DNA from: an uncultured Coriobacteriales bacterium
Lineage (GTDB): Bacteria; Actinomycetota; Coriobacteriia; Coriobacteriales; QAMH01
Direction: 5' to 3'
Length of the DNA stretch: 64,000 nt
Assembly (NCBI GenBank): GCA_934646835.1
Contig: CAKUES010000002.1
Span: 62,001 to 126,000 of the forward strand
Below the pieces are notes generated by a model. That model was given only the letters and a program-made list of their open reading frames with translations. It had not been told where the DNA came from and searched no databases. Shown here piece after piece: positions 16,823 to 27,424 of this stretch. The first letter of the stretch is position 1. Each line of letters starts with the position of its first letter. The position numbers and the translations under genes are program-made.

Positions 16823-18373
16823 ATGGACTTCATCTCGCTTGCCGTCATCGCACTTGTCGCGGTGCTCGCGCCGATCATCGTTCGCCTTATCCCCGGCAAG
16901 GTCGTGCCGGAGACCGTCATCCTCATCTTTGCTGGCGCGGTACTCGGCCCCTACATGCTCGGCATCATCGAGGTCGACGATGTCACCTCGTTTCTCTCGG
17001 AGCTCGGCCTGGCCTTCCTCTTCCTGCTCGCCGGCTACGAGATCGACCCCAAGAGCCTTATGGGTACGCAGGGCAAGGCCGGCCTTGCAGCCTGGGCGAT
17101 CTCCTTTGTCGTCGGCTTGGGCATCATGCTTGCCGCAGCGCACTATGCCGACATCGAGACCATGGACGCCATCGCCGTCGCCATCGCGCTCACGACGACC
17201 GCCATCGGCACGCTCATGCCCATCCTCAAGGAGCGCAAGCTCATGGGCACGCCGGTGGGGGAGAGCGTGCTGTCCTTTGGCACCTGGGGCGAGCTTGCGC
17301 CCATCGTCGCCATCGCCTTGCTGCTGAGCGCGCGCTCGGCCTGGAAGAGCACACTCGTCTTGCTCGCCTTCATGTTCGTCGCGGTGCTCATCGGCATCTT
17401 TGGCGCGCGCGTCAAAAAGCACGCGGGACGTATCTACACCTATCTCGCGGAGGGCGCCGACACCCTCTCGCAGACGACCGTGCGCGTCGTCGTGCTCTTG
17501 CTCGTCACCTTGCTGGCTTTGGCTGAGGTCGCCAAGCTCGATATCGTCCTCGGTGCCTTTGCCGCGGGTTTCGTGCTGCGCTACGTGATGCCGCAGGCGA
17601 CCGAGAGCTTCGAACACAAGATCGAGGGCATCGCCTACGGCTTCTTCATCCCGCTGTTCTTCATTGTGTCCGGCTGCAAGATCGACTTCGCTGCCGTCGC
17701 AAGCTACCCGCTGATGATGGTCGGCTTCATCGCCATGCTGCTGCTTGTGCGCGGCGTGCCTATCCTGGCGGCACTCGCCATCTGCAAGGAGACCAAGGCT
17801 ATGAGCCGCGCATCGCGCGTGAGCGTGAGCCTGTATTGCGTGACCGCGCTGCCGCTCATCGTCGCGGTGACCTCCGTCACGGTCAAGGCGGGCGTCATGT
17901 CCCCGGAGATCGCCTCCGTGCTCGTCGCTGCCGGAGCGGTGACGGTGCTCGTCATGCCCTTCATGGCGATGATGGCGATGAACGTGGCCGATATGCACCC
18001 GATCCAAGCGGTCGAGGAGATCGCGGCCGCGCCCGCCGAGGCGCGCGATGTTATCGCCGACCACTGGGCCATGGGCCGCATGCTTTCCAAGCAAGATCGC
18101 GACCTGGTGTTTCGCAACGGTTTGTATGACGAGCATGTCGCCGAGGATATGACGCATGAGGACGCCCATCGTCTGGCGCAGCGCCATCATGCAGCGGATG
18201 CCGAGCGCGTGGCCAAGCACTTCGAGGAGGTGCGCGCGCAGCGCCTCGCCGATATCCGTCGTCGTCATGAGGCAGTGAGCCGCTTGCACGAGCACCACAC
18301 GGAGATGGCCCGTCAGATGCACGAAGAGCGCGTCGAGCTCGCACGTCAGCTGCGCGAGGAGAAGAAGCGCTAA
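16823..18373 (+). CDS. Cation:proton antiporter (CPA2/Kef-type) with C-terminal coiled coil
   Basis: This 516-residue membrane protein has about 12 hydrophobic segments from residue 3 to about 390 and the pattern of the monovalent cation:proton antiporter-2 family, such as FAGAVLGPYMLG, LGLAFLFLLAGYEID and FAAGFVLRYVMP. The acidic residues in those helices fit cation binding. It would exchange Na+ or K+ for H+. The last about 120 residues are cytoplasmic, rich in His, Glu and Arg (for example HHAADAERVAKHFEEVRAQR) and probably coiled coil. No TrkA-N (RCK) domain is visible, unlike KefB/KefC. ATG 16823 was chosen because hydrophobic segment 1 starts there; the ribosome site (GGAAGGAACG) is a little upstream. 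It faces selB, with a family A palindrome between the convergent stops. Confidence 0.85.
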   Translation: MDFISLAVIALVAVLAPIIVRLIPGKVVPETVILIFAGAVLGPYMLGIIEVDDVTSFLSELGLAFLFLLAGYEIDPKSLMGTQGKAGLAAWAISFVVGLGIMLAAAHYADIETMDAIAVAIALTTTAIGTLMPILKERKLMGTPVGESVLSFGTWGELAPIVAIALLLSARSAWKSTLVLLAFMFVAVLIGIFGARVKKHAGRIYTYLAEGADTLSQTTVRVVVLLLVTLLALAEVAKLDIVLGAFAAGFVLRYVMPQATESFEHKIEGIAYGFFIPLFFIVSGCKIDFAAVASYPLMMVGFIAMLLLVRGVPILAALAICKETKAMSRASRVSVSLYCVTALPLIVAVTSVTVKAGVMSPEIASVLVAAGAVTVLVMPFMAMMAMNVADMHPIQAVEEIAAAPAEARDVIADHWAMGRMLSKQDRDLVFRNGLYDEHVAEDMTHEDAHRLAQRHHAADAERVAKHFEEVRAQRLADIRRRHEAVSRLHEHHTEMARQMHEERVELARQLREEKKR

Positions 18374-18424
18374 AGGCGCGGCGGCACGGGAATCTTGCCG
18401 AATGGGATGGGATGCCTGACGCGG

Positions 18425-18527
18425 TGACACACATTGTGCCAGTGACATTGTGTGTCATGGGGTGGGGGTACGGATATCCCAGGCGTATTGGCCATGACAC
18501 ACAATGTCACTGGCACAATGTGTGTCA
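18425..18527. repeat. Family A long inverted repeat between convergent antiporter and selB genes
   Basis: Arms 18425-18457 and 18495-18527 are reverse complements (the arm core here reads ACATTGTGCCAGTGACA) around a 37-nt spacer. Lying between two convergent stop codons, it could end transcription in both directions. Confidence 0.95.
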
Positions 18528-18549
18528 CCGCCTGAGCGCCGTTGGCTTG

Positions 18550-20466
<1,917 letters not shown>

Positions 20467-20630
20467 GGTGGCTCCTTGTCGAAAGCGGTTCTTCTGCGTC
20501 GAATATACTGCATCGATTGCGCAAAATGAGCCATTTGAGGGGCTCCAATAGGCGAAATGCCGTGCCAAGAGCGCGAGCAAGCTTTATACTCACTCGCGCT
20601 GTTTTGTTTACTAAATGGGAGTGGGAATAC

Positions 20631-22097
20631 ATGTCTCAAGAAGAAAAGAAGGAAAACGAGGTGAAGAAGAGCGCCGCCAAGCCCAAGAAGAAGGGCCTCG
20701 GCATGACCTCTTGGATCCTCATCGCGCTCGTCGCCGGCATCGTCGCCGGCCTTGCGTGCAATACGCTGGTCGCCTCGGGCTCTTGGTTTGACACCTACAT
20801 GCTCGACGGCGTGTTCTACGTGCTCGGCAAGGGCTTCATTCGCCTGATGCAGATGATCGTCGCCCCGCTCGTCTTCTGCTCGATTGTCTGCGGCGCGGCC
20901 TCCATGTCCGACCCCAAGATGCTCGGCAAGGTCGGCGGCGGCACCATCATCATGTTCCTCGGCACCACGGCCATCGCGATCCTCATCGCCATCGGCCTGT
21001 CCCAGATCACCAACCCCGGTCTGGGCCTCGACATGGCCTCCGTCATCAAGGAGGAGCCCAAGGTCGCGGAAAGCCAGTCCTTTGCCGACGTTCTGCTCAA
21101 CATCATCCCGACCAACATCTTCGCCGCGCTCTCCGACGGCACGATGCTGCAGATCATCTTCTTCGCCTTGCTGCTCGGCTTCTTGCTGGGTAACCTCGGC
21201 AAGAAGGTGGCGACGGTCAACCGCTTCTTCACCCAGTTCAACGCGATCATGATGACCATGATCTCCTGGATCTTGAAGGTCGCCCCCATCGGCATCTTCT
21301 GCCTGATCACCAACACCTTCGCGGGCCTTGGCATCTCCGGCATCCTGCCGATGATCAAGCTGATCGGTACTGTCTACCTGGGTCTCATCATCCAGCTGCT
21401 CGTCGTCTACAGCATCATCCTGTTCATCTTCACGCGCATGAACCCGCTCAAGTTCCTGAAGAAGGTATGGCCGGTTCTCGTCTTCGGCTTCTCCACGAGC
21501 TCCTCTAATGCGACCATTCCGCTGAACATGGAGACCCTCGAGAAGCGCGTCGGCGTCGATCCCAAGGTCGCGTCCTTCACCATCCCGCTGGGCGCCACCA
21601 TCCACATGGACGGCACTGCCATCATGCAGGGCGCCGCAGTCGTCTTCGCAGCTCAGGCCTTTGGCATCGACCTGCCGACTTCCGCGCTGCTGTCCGTCGT
21701 CGTGACTGCGACCGCTGCTTCCATCGGCACCGCTGGCGTCCCCGGCGTCGGCACCATCATGCTCGCCATGGTCTTCAGCTCCGTCGGCCTGCCCGCCGAG
21801 GGCGTTGCCATGATCATGGGCGTCGACCGTATCCTTGACATGGGCCGCACCGCCATCAACGTCACCGGCGACGCCGTCGTCACCACCTGCATCGCAGGCG
21901 CCGTCGGCATGATCGACCGCGACACCTTCAACTCCAACGAGGCCGTCGAGGTCGGTGGCTCCATGAACCTGCCCGACCTCAACGAGCCCGAGGACTACGA
22001 TGACTTCATCGAGCCCGGCGAGGCGACCGAGATCGGCGAGGACGGAAGCCCCGACAAGTTCGAGGACATGGACTATCCCGTCACCCGCGAGAAGTAA
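20631..22097 (+). CDS. Dicarboxylate/amino acid:cation symporter (DAACS family)
   Basis: This 488-residue inner-membrane carrier has eight or so hydrophobic segments plus two re-entrant loops. Family motifs include LMQMIVAPLVFCSIVCG, the serine-rich hairpin FGFSTSSSNATIPLNME and the helix with GATIHMDGTAIMQG, which hold the Na+ and substrate sites of GltPh-type carriers. A short Lys-rich N-terminus and an acidic tail (LPDLNEPEDYDDFIEPGE) are cytoplasmic. Substrate is likely aspartate, glutamate, a C4-dicarboxylate or, in some members, Ser/Thr; sequence alone does not decide. ATG 20631 is 6 nt after a GGGAGTGGG ribosome site. It sits between selB and the NifS-like gene, but no link with selenium is known. 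Confidence 0.9.
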   Translation: MSQEEKKENEVKKSAAKPKKKGLGMTSWILIALVAGIVAGLACNTLVASGSWFDTYMLDGVFYVLGKGFIRLMQMIVAPLVFCSIVCGAASMSDPKMLGKVGGGTIIMFLGTTAIAILIAIGLSQITNPGLGLDMASVIKEEPKVAESQSFADVLLNIIPTNIFAALSDGTMLQIIFFALLLGFLLGNLGKKVATVNRFFTQFNAIMMTMISWILKVAPIGIFCLITNTFAGLGISGILPMIKLIGTVYLGLIIQLLVVYSIILFIFTRMNPLKFLKKVWPVLVFGFSTSSSNATIPLNMETLEKRVGVDPKVASFTIPLGATIHMDGTAIMQGAAVVFAAQAFGIDLPTSALLSVVVTATAASIGTAGVPGVGTIMLAMVFSSVGLPAEGVAMIMGVDRILDMGRTAINVTGDAVVTTCIAGAVGMIDRDTFNSNEAVEVGGSMNLPDLNEPEDYDDFIEPGEATEIGEDGSPDKFEDMDYPVTREK

Positions 22098-22319
22098 GAC
22101 TCTCGGCTCTGGCAGATCGCATCGCGCGCCCTGCCATCGCAGCTCCCTATGTGTTTACGTCCCCTACCGTCTGCGAGGGGGATGGCAGCGGTGGGGGTAT
22201 GCGATGGCGGGGCGCGTTTGGTTTAGGCGTACTGTGTAGCCTCAAGAAAGTGTGCCGCGAAGGGGAGATCGCGGCTTTGTAATGTTCGACCTTTCAATTT
22301 GGTCGAAAAGGGGAACCCA

Positions 22320-23465
22320 ATGATCTATCTCGACAACGCTGCCACGACCATGACCAAGCCGCAGTCCGTCATCGACGCGGTTTGCGCTGCCATGACGTCG
22401 TTTGGCGGAGTGGGGCGCGGCGTGCATCCGGCCTCCTTGTCTGCGGCCATGTCCGTCTACGAGACCCGCGAGGCGATCGCGCAGCTCTTCAACGCCCCCG
22501 ATGCCAGCCGCGTGAGCTTTGCCGCCAACGCCACCCAGGCGCTCAACACGGCGATCAACGGCCTCACCCTCCCTGGCAGCGACCACGTGATCACCACCTA
22601 CGCGAGCCACAACTCCGTCCTGCGCCCGCTCTACCACCTCAACGAGATCTACGGCAACGGCATCGCCGCAGTCAAGATCGCCCCTGACGGCTCCCTCGAC
22701 ATCGGTGCCCTCGAGCGCGCCTTCGAGTCGCGCACCAGGCTCGTCGTCGTGACCCACGCCTCCAACCTCACTGGCGACATCTACGACGTCGCCGCCATCT
22801 CCGAGGTCGCCCATGCCTACGGCGCCCGCGTCGTCCTCGACGTCGCCCAGACCGCAGGCGTCGAGCCCATCGACATGCAGGCCATGGGCATCGACGCCCT
22901 ATGCTTCACCGGCCACAAGGGCCTTTTTGGCCCGCAGGGCACCGGCGGCATCGTGCTCGCGGAGGGCGTCGAGTGCGAGCCCCTCATCGTGGGCGGCACC
23001 GGCACGCACAGCTTCGACATGGAGCATCCTACGGACATGCCCGAGCGTCTCGAGGCAGGCACGCTCAACAGCCACGGCATCGCCGGCTTGGGTGCGGGCG
23101 TGCGCTTCATCCAAGAGACCGGCGTCGACAAGATCGCCGCGCATGACCGCATGCTTGCCCAGCGCTTCTGTGACGGCCTTGAGTGCATCCCCGGCGCCAA
23201 GCACTACGGCGGCGCCATCGCGGACAGGACCGGCATCGTCGCGATGAACCTCGGCGATGTGGACTCCGCCATCGTGGCCGATGCGCTCGCCAACCAGTAC
23301 GGCATCTGCACGCGCGCCGGCGCCCACTGCGCCCCGCTCATGCACAAGGCCATCGGCACGGAGGGCCAGGGTGCGGTGCGCTTCAGCTTTGGCTGGTTCA
23401 ACACCACCGATGACGTCGATGCGGCCCTGCAAGCTCTGGAGCACATCGCCGCAAGCCTGCGCTAG
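22320..23465 (+). CDS. Aminotransferase class V protein, cysteine desulfurase (NifS/SufS-like) family
   Basis: This 381-residue PLP enzyme should remove sulfur, or selenium, from cysteine or selenocysteine. It begins MIYLDNAATTMTKPQ, the hallmark of the family. The PLP lysine is in CFTGHKGLFGPQGTGG (about residues 198-213), and the catalytic-cysteine loop reads GICTRAGAHCAPLMH (about residues 325-339). ATG 22320 follows AAAAGGGG. Two genes downstream are a YedF-type protein and a DUF3343 protein, a group often found with selD in selenium users. I infer a role in selenide supply, or sulfur supply to FdhD; sequence does not separate these. Confidence 0.88.
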   Translation: MIYLDNAATTMTKPQSVIDAVCAAMTSFGGVGRGVHPASLSAAMSVYETREAIAQLFNAPDASRVSFAANATQALNTAINGLTLPGSDHVITTYASHNSVLRPLYHLNEIYGNGIAAVKIAPDGSLDIGALERAFESRTRLVVVTHASNLTGDIYDVAAISEVAHAYGARVVLDVAQTAGVEPIDMQAMGIDALCFTGHKGLFGPQGTGGIVLAEGVECEPLIVGGTGTHSFDMEHPTDMPERLEAGTLNSHGIAGLGAGVRFIQETGVDKIAAHDRMLAQRFCDGLECIPGAKHYGGAIADRTGIVAMNLGDVDSAIVADALANQYGICTRAGAHCAPLMHKAIGTEGQGAVRFSFGWFNTTDDVDAALQALEHIAASLR

Positions 23466-23620
23466 TAGGTCGCGTGCTGCGCGCTGCATGCGCATTGGTA
23501 CCGCGTCTGCATGCTCCGACGGCGACCCGGTCGCAGATTTATCGCACTTCAGAACAATCGCCGCCTGCACGGCTTTGGTATAACGAAGGCACCGTTTATT
23601 CAAGCGAGAAAGGACCCAAC

Positions 23621-24229
23621 ATGGTTGAGCTCGACGGTTTTGGCAAGGCATGTCCCATGCCCCTGGTCATGGTCAAGAAGGAGATCGACAAGGGTAATAC
23701 CGATATCACCATCAAGGTCGACAACGAGACCGCGGTGAAGAACATCACCCGCCTCGCCAAGAAGAAGGGCCTGGGTTTCACGGTCGACACCATCGAGGGC
23801 GGCTTCAGCATCGTCATCGGCGGCGAGCTGTCCGCTGACGAGACCGAGCTCCCCGCTGCGGCGGCTGCCTGCTCCATCTCCGGCGGCGGATGCGGCTACA
23901 GCGTCTTCATCGGCAAGGACGTCGTTGGCGACGGCGACCACGAGCTAGGTTACAACCTGATGAAGATGGCCATCTACACCCTCAACCAGGCTGAGGTCGC
24001 TCCCATGAACCTGCTGTTCATGAACGCCGGCGTCAAGCTGCTGTGCGGCGACGAGGCCCAGATCATCGACTCCGTCAAGGAGATGATGGACAAGGGCACC
24101 GACGTCCTCGTCTGCGGTACCTGCCTCAACTACTACGGCATCACCGACGATCTCAAGGTCGGCGAGGTCTCCAACATGTACGACATCCTTGAGCGCATGC
24201 ACGAGTCCGCCAAGGTCATCACCCTCTAA
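23621..24229 (+). CDS. yedF: Selenium metabolism protein YedF (TusA-like plus DsrE-like domains)
   Basis: This 202-residue cytoplasmic protein joins a TusA/SirA-like N-terminal domain (GFGKACPMPLVMVKKEI, with the CPxP cysteine near residue 9) to a C-terminal DsrE-like domain holding CGDEAQIIDSV and the cysteine motif VLVCGTCLNYYG. This two-domain layout is the one called selenium metabolism protein YedF, found mainly in organisms with selD. The biochemical function is unproven; a Se or S carrier is the usual proposal. ATG 23621 follows GAAAGGACC. The gene lies after the NifS-like gene and 21 nt before the DUF3343 gene, consistent with one transcript. Confidence 0.93.
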   Translation: MVELDGFGKACPMPLVMVKKEIDKGNTDITIKVDNETAVKNITRLAKKKGLGFTVDTIEGGFSIVIGGELSADETELPAAAAACSISGGGCGYSVFIGKDVVGDGDHELGYNLMKMAIYTLNQAEVAPMNLLFMNAGVKLLCGDEAQIIDSVKEMMDKGTDVLVCGTCLNYYGITDDLKVGEVSNMYDILERMHESAKVITL

Positions 24230-24250
24230 GGTCGAGCGAAGGGAGCGTTC

Positions 24251-24463
24251 ATGGTTGTCATCGCCTTCGAGTCGACGCATGCGGCCATGGCTGCCCAAAA
24301 GCTGCTGGCTGGCATGCGCTTCGACGTGATCCCCACGCCGACGGACATCACGGCGAGCTGCGGCATCTCCTTGAGGATCGCTGACGAGTTCATGGAGGAG
24401 GCGTCCATGCGCCTCGAGACCAAGCCCGACGTCGCTGTCCAAGCCAGCTGGCACTACCTGTAG
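24251..24463 (+). CDS. Small DUF3343-type putative Se/S carrier-like protein
   Basis: A 70-residue protein with the pattern of the DUF3343 family: a beta strand at the start (MVVIAFESTHAAMAAQKLL), then PTPTDITASCGISLRIA with one conserved cysteine near residue 38. Members are usually next to yedF, the NifS-like gene or selD, as here, and are thought to take part in selenium or sulfur transfer. It starts 21 nt after yedF with an AAGGGAG ribosome site and is followed by a strong terminator, so it ends the transcription unit. Confidence 0.85.
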   Translation: MVVIAFESTHAAMAAQKLLAGMRFDVIPTPTDITASCGISLRIADEFMEEASMRLETKPDVAVQASWHYL

Positions 24464-24484
24464 CGCCCGCTGCACTCCGCTTGC

Positions 24485-24534
24485 AAGCCCCCGAGCCCTA
24501 CGCGCATCTGCGTTCAGGGTCCGGGGGCTTTTTT
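24485..24534 (+). terminator. Rho-independent terminator ending the yedF unit
   Basis: AAGCCCCCG at 24485-24493 pairs with CGGGGGCTT near 24522-24530, with an inner stem (GCCCT with AGGGT), and runs into six T. Confidence 0.9.
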
Positions 24535-24618
24535 CTTGCCGATTATCGGCACCCTGCTGCTCGAGCTGGCGCGGCCCACTGCGAGCTGCGTCGTTTGCGG
24601 CATGCGATTTAGGGCTTG

Positions 24619-24995
24619 CTGCTGATTGTCTGAACGATTTTTCGTTCAGGGAATTGCGGATATTGGCGAAATGGCGGGAATTTGAGGATTCTCTGAACGA
24701 TTCGTCATACACAGAAATCGCCTGAATGAAAATTCGTTCAGAGAATCTGGGCTTTGCGGTGAATCAGGCGATTTCAAGAATTGCCTGAACGATTCATCGT
24801 TCACGAGATTTCCCTGAACGAAAAACCGTTCAGAGAATCCGGGGTTTGGACTTAATTGGTTGATTCCAGGAATTCTCTGAACGATTCGTCATACACAGAA
24901 ATCGCCTGAATGAAAATTCGTTCAGGGAATCTGGTTTTTGCGGTGAATCGGCCGCTTTCGAGGATTGTCTGAACGATTCATCGTTCAGACAATCG
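24619..24995. repeat. Dense array of family B elements (TGAACGA / TCGTTCA)
   Basis: About ten copies of CTGAACGA or TCGTTCAG in alternating orientation lie in 377 nt. A stretch of about 80 nt starting at 24691 (CTCTGAACGATTCGTCATAC) is repeated at 24875, an offset of 184 nt, with only a few changes. Three more palindromes of this type are at 866-1024. Confidence 0.85.
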
Positions 24996-25118
24996 CGTTA
25001 GACGGGTGGCTACTTGGCGTTTATGGCTTTAGGACGCAATCGGCAGCGGCTGCAACGGGCTCGTCGTTTTATCATGCAAAGAGATACAAAGATAAACGCA
25101 CGCGACGTTGGAGGGTTG

Positions 25119-26489
25119 ATGGAGGGCAAAGCCGAAGACATTCGCATAGAGATCCCGCGCAAGGCGCAGCGAGTCCTTGCCGCGCTCGAGGGAGCGGGTT
25201 TCGAGGCCTTCGTGGTCGGCGGCTGCGTGCGCGACGCTCTCATGGGTCGCGTGGCCAACGACTGGGACATCACCACCAATGCGCTGCCGCCGCAGACGCG
25301 CGAGGCATGCGAGGCGGCGGGTTTTGCCGTCTTCGACACCGGCATCGAGCATGGCACCGTTACCGTGCACGTCGACCACGAGCCTTTCGAGGTCACGACC
25401 TACCGCGCCGATGGCAGCTACAGCGACGGCCGCCACCCTGACAGCGTCACCTTCCTGCCGAGCATCGACGGCGACCTCGCCCGACGCGACTTCACCGTCA
25501 ACGCCCTGGCCTACGGCGAGCGCACGGGATTGGTCGACCTCTACGGCGGCCTCGAGGACCTTGCTGCCCGCCGCCTGCGCAGCGTCGGCGACGCCCACAA
25601 GCGCTTTGCGGAAGACGGCCTGCGCATCATTCGCGGCATCCGTTTCTCGAGCGTGCTCGGCTTTTCGATCGAGGATGCCACCGCGCGCGCCATCCACGAG
25701 GACCGCGAGCTGCTGCTCCCGGTTGCGATGGAGCGCATTTCCGCGGAGTTCATGAAGCTCGTCTGCGGCGAGGGCGCGGTGCGCGTGCTGCTCGAGTACC
25801 GCGACGTCATCGCGACCTTCCTGCCTCAGCTCGAGCCGGAGTTCGACTTCGACCAGCGTAGCCCCTACCACGTCTACGACGTGTGGGAGCACAGCGTGCG
25901 CAGCTGCGGCTGCATAGAGCCCGACCCTGCCTTGCGCCTTGCCGCCCTCATCCACGACATCGGCAAGCCGAGCACCTTCACCGTCGACGAGACCGGGCGC
26001 GGTCACTTCTACGGCCATGCGGAGGCAGGTGCAGCCATTGCGGAGGGCGTTTGCCGCACCCTCAAGCTCTCCAACGTCATGCGCAAGCAGGTCGTGACCC
26101 TCGTCAAGTGCCACGACCGCACCTTGCCCATGACCGCCAAGAGCATGCGCCGCATGATCGCCAAGCTGGGCGAGCAGACCTGCCGCGATCTCTACAAGCT
26201 CTTTGCTGCCGATAAAATCACCCACTCCGGCTTGAAGCAGGTCGAAAACCTCCAGGCACTCGAGTACTCCAAGCAGCTCTTCGAGGAGACCCTGGCGACT
26301 ATGACGGCCTTCTCCGAGCGCGACCTCGCCATCGACGGCCGCGACCTCATCGCCCTGGGCTTCGAGAAGGGACCCATACTCGGCGAGCTCAAGTCCGAGC
26401 TCTTCGCCAAGGTCATCGACCAAGAGCTCCCCAACACCCGCGAGTCTCTGTTGGCCTACGCGCGAGCCAAGCTGGCCGATAGCGAGTAG
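25119..26489 (+). CDS. cca: CCA tRNA nucleotidyltransferase / poly(A) polymerase family protein
   Basis: This 456-residue enzyme belongs to class II nucleotidyltransferases that add or repair the 3' CCA of tRNAs. The active-site region is AFVVGGCVRDALMG followed by the metal-binding NDWDITTNALP (about residues 25-55). The RRDFTVNALAY motif and a head-neck region (LRIIRGIRFSSVLGFSIE) follow. A C-terminal HD domain is visible (LAALIHDIGKPSTF), giving a phosphohydrolase part as in many bacterial CCA enzymes. ATG 25119 is chosen because TGGAGGG precedes it; ATG 25074 in the same frame is less well placed. The gene stands between two repeat-rich intergenic regions. Confidence 0.9.
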   Translation: MEGKAEDIRIEIPRKAQRVLAALEGAGFEAFVVGGCVRDALMGRVANDWDITTNALPPQTREACEAAGFAVFDTGIEHGTVTVHVDHEPFEVTTYRADGSYSDGRHPDSVTFLPSIDGDLARRDFTVNALAYGERTGLVDLYGGLEDLAARRLRSVGDAHKRFAEDGLRIIRGIRFSSVLGFSIEDATARAIHEDRELLLPVAMERISAEFMKLVCGEGAVRVLLEYRDVIATFLPQLEPEFDFDQRSPYHVYDVWEHSVRSCGCIEPDPALRLAALIHDIGKPSTFTVDETGRGHFYGHAEAGAAIAEGVCRTLKLSNVMRKQVVTLVKCHDRTLPMTAKSMRRMIAKLGEQTCRDLYKLFAADKITHSGLKQVENLQALEYSKQLFEETLATMTAFSERDLAIDGRDLIALGFEKGPILGELKSELFAKVIDQELPNTRESLLAYARAKLADSE

Positions 26490-26966
26490 CGACTCTCTGC
26501 CACCTGCGGCCGCCGGAGGGGACCAGGGGGTCTCAGAGCTGGCCGCTTCGCTGCTCGCATACGGAAAATCCCCTGGACAAGCCTTCGCACGATGCGCGGT
26601 CTTGCCCAGGGGATTTTCCGTATGCTCGTGCGCTCCGCTTCGCGCAACTAAGGCAGGGGCGGTTGCGCGGGCGCAGCTCTGAGACCCCCCGGCCCCCTCC
26701 GACGGCAAGCCCTCAAAACGCCCCGCGTCAGCCCAATGCGTTGCAGCTGTTGCTCTTCCCAGTCTAGGGCGCGCGAAGCGCGCATCCATCTTCCTTCCCG
26801 CCTCTCTGAGACGGAAAGCTGAAGTTCCCCCTCGCATGGTCATCGGCCCCGGGGACAGCCCCCGGAGCCGATGACCCCAGGGCCTCAGCATTCCCTCCCA
26901 CAACCTCTCCGCATTGCGCTACAATTTCGAGCATATGTACACACTCCTTTTGGAAAGGAAAGAACT
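26490..26966. other. Intergenic region with nested inverted repeats
   Basis: 477 nt without a supported gene. It holds the nested hairpin at 26515-26700, a further hairpin around GGTCATCGGCC and GGCCGATGACC-like arms at about 26838-26876, and the upstream region of the DUF3467 gene. Confidence 0.6.
26515..26700. repeat. Nested inverted repeat (27-nt outer arms, 20-nt inner arms)
   Basis: Outer arms 26515-26541 and 26674-26700 match at 25 of 27 positions (shared GGGTCTCAGAGCTG). Inner arms 26557-26576 and 26606-26625 are exact complements (GCATACGGAAAATCCCCTGG). The whole could fold into one 186-nt structure. Confidence 0.85.
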
Positions 26967-27218
26967 GTGGACGAACTTCAGCTTTCCGTCGAGGCTTCTC
27001 CTGAGAAGCTTTGCGGCAACTATGCAAACGCATCTATCGTCTCCACCACCGGCGCAGAGAGCCGTGTCGATTTCCTCTACATCGACCATGCCAACGCCGA
27101 TGATGAGGGCGTTCCCGCTTATCTCGTCAGCCGCGTCATCATGCCGACTACCGAGCTTGCGCATCTGGCTGAGACCTTGAACGACCATATTGCCAAGCAC
27201 CTCGAGCAGGGCATGTAG
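26967..27218 (+). CDS. Small DUF3467-like protein
   Basis: An 83-residue acidic cytoplasmic protein. The order of motifs (EKLCGNYANASIVSTTGAE, then VDFLYID, then SRVIMPTTELAHLAETLNDHI) matches the DUF3467 family of unknown function, whose members show a YxNxxxV...F.L.F...P.....RVVMSP pattern. The start is GTG 26967, 9 nt after GGAAAGG. A hairpin at 27244-27264 follows. Nothing in the context gives a function. Confidence 0.8.
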   Translation: MDELQLSVEASPEKLCGNYANASIVSTTGAESRVDFLYIDHANADDEGVPAYLVSRVIMPTTELAHLAETLNDHIAKHLEQGM

Positions 27219-27243
27219 GACACGGCCTGCCGAGGGAAGGCGA

Positions 27244-27264
27244 GGGGCTGCGAATCGCAGCCCC
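27244..27264 (+). terminator. Hairpin after the DUF3467 gene, probable terminator
   Basis: GGGGCTGCG and CGCAGCCCC pair around AAT, followed by a short TTT. Confidence 0.65.
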
Positions 27265-27424
27265 TTTCCATCTGCTTGCGCAAACTGTGTAGGGACGGCC
27301 TTGCTGGCCGCAGCTTCAAGCAGGCGTCGCGCGACAGCATGTCGCCCCTACATAGGTTTGCACGAGTGCGATGGGCAGCCGTGCCCGCAGCAAATCAAGC
27401 GCTTACGACAAAGGTAGAAACAAC

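Larger units (their letters stand above)
24464..25118. other. Intergenic region between the selenium genes and the tRNA nucleotidyltransferase gene
   Basis: 655 nt with no supported gene. After the terminator, most of it is the family B array at 24619-24995. The last 120 nt precede the next start codon. Confidence 0.6.

Noticed and set aside
22098..22319. tRNA-Sec (selC) in the selenium gene cluster
   Set aside because: No segment here or in other intergenic regions shows the long acceptor stem, long variable arm and TTC-type T-loop expected.
24619..24995. CRISPR array
   Set aside because: Repeats alternate in orientation and spacing is irregular, spacers are not unique, and no cas genes are present.
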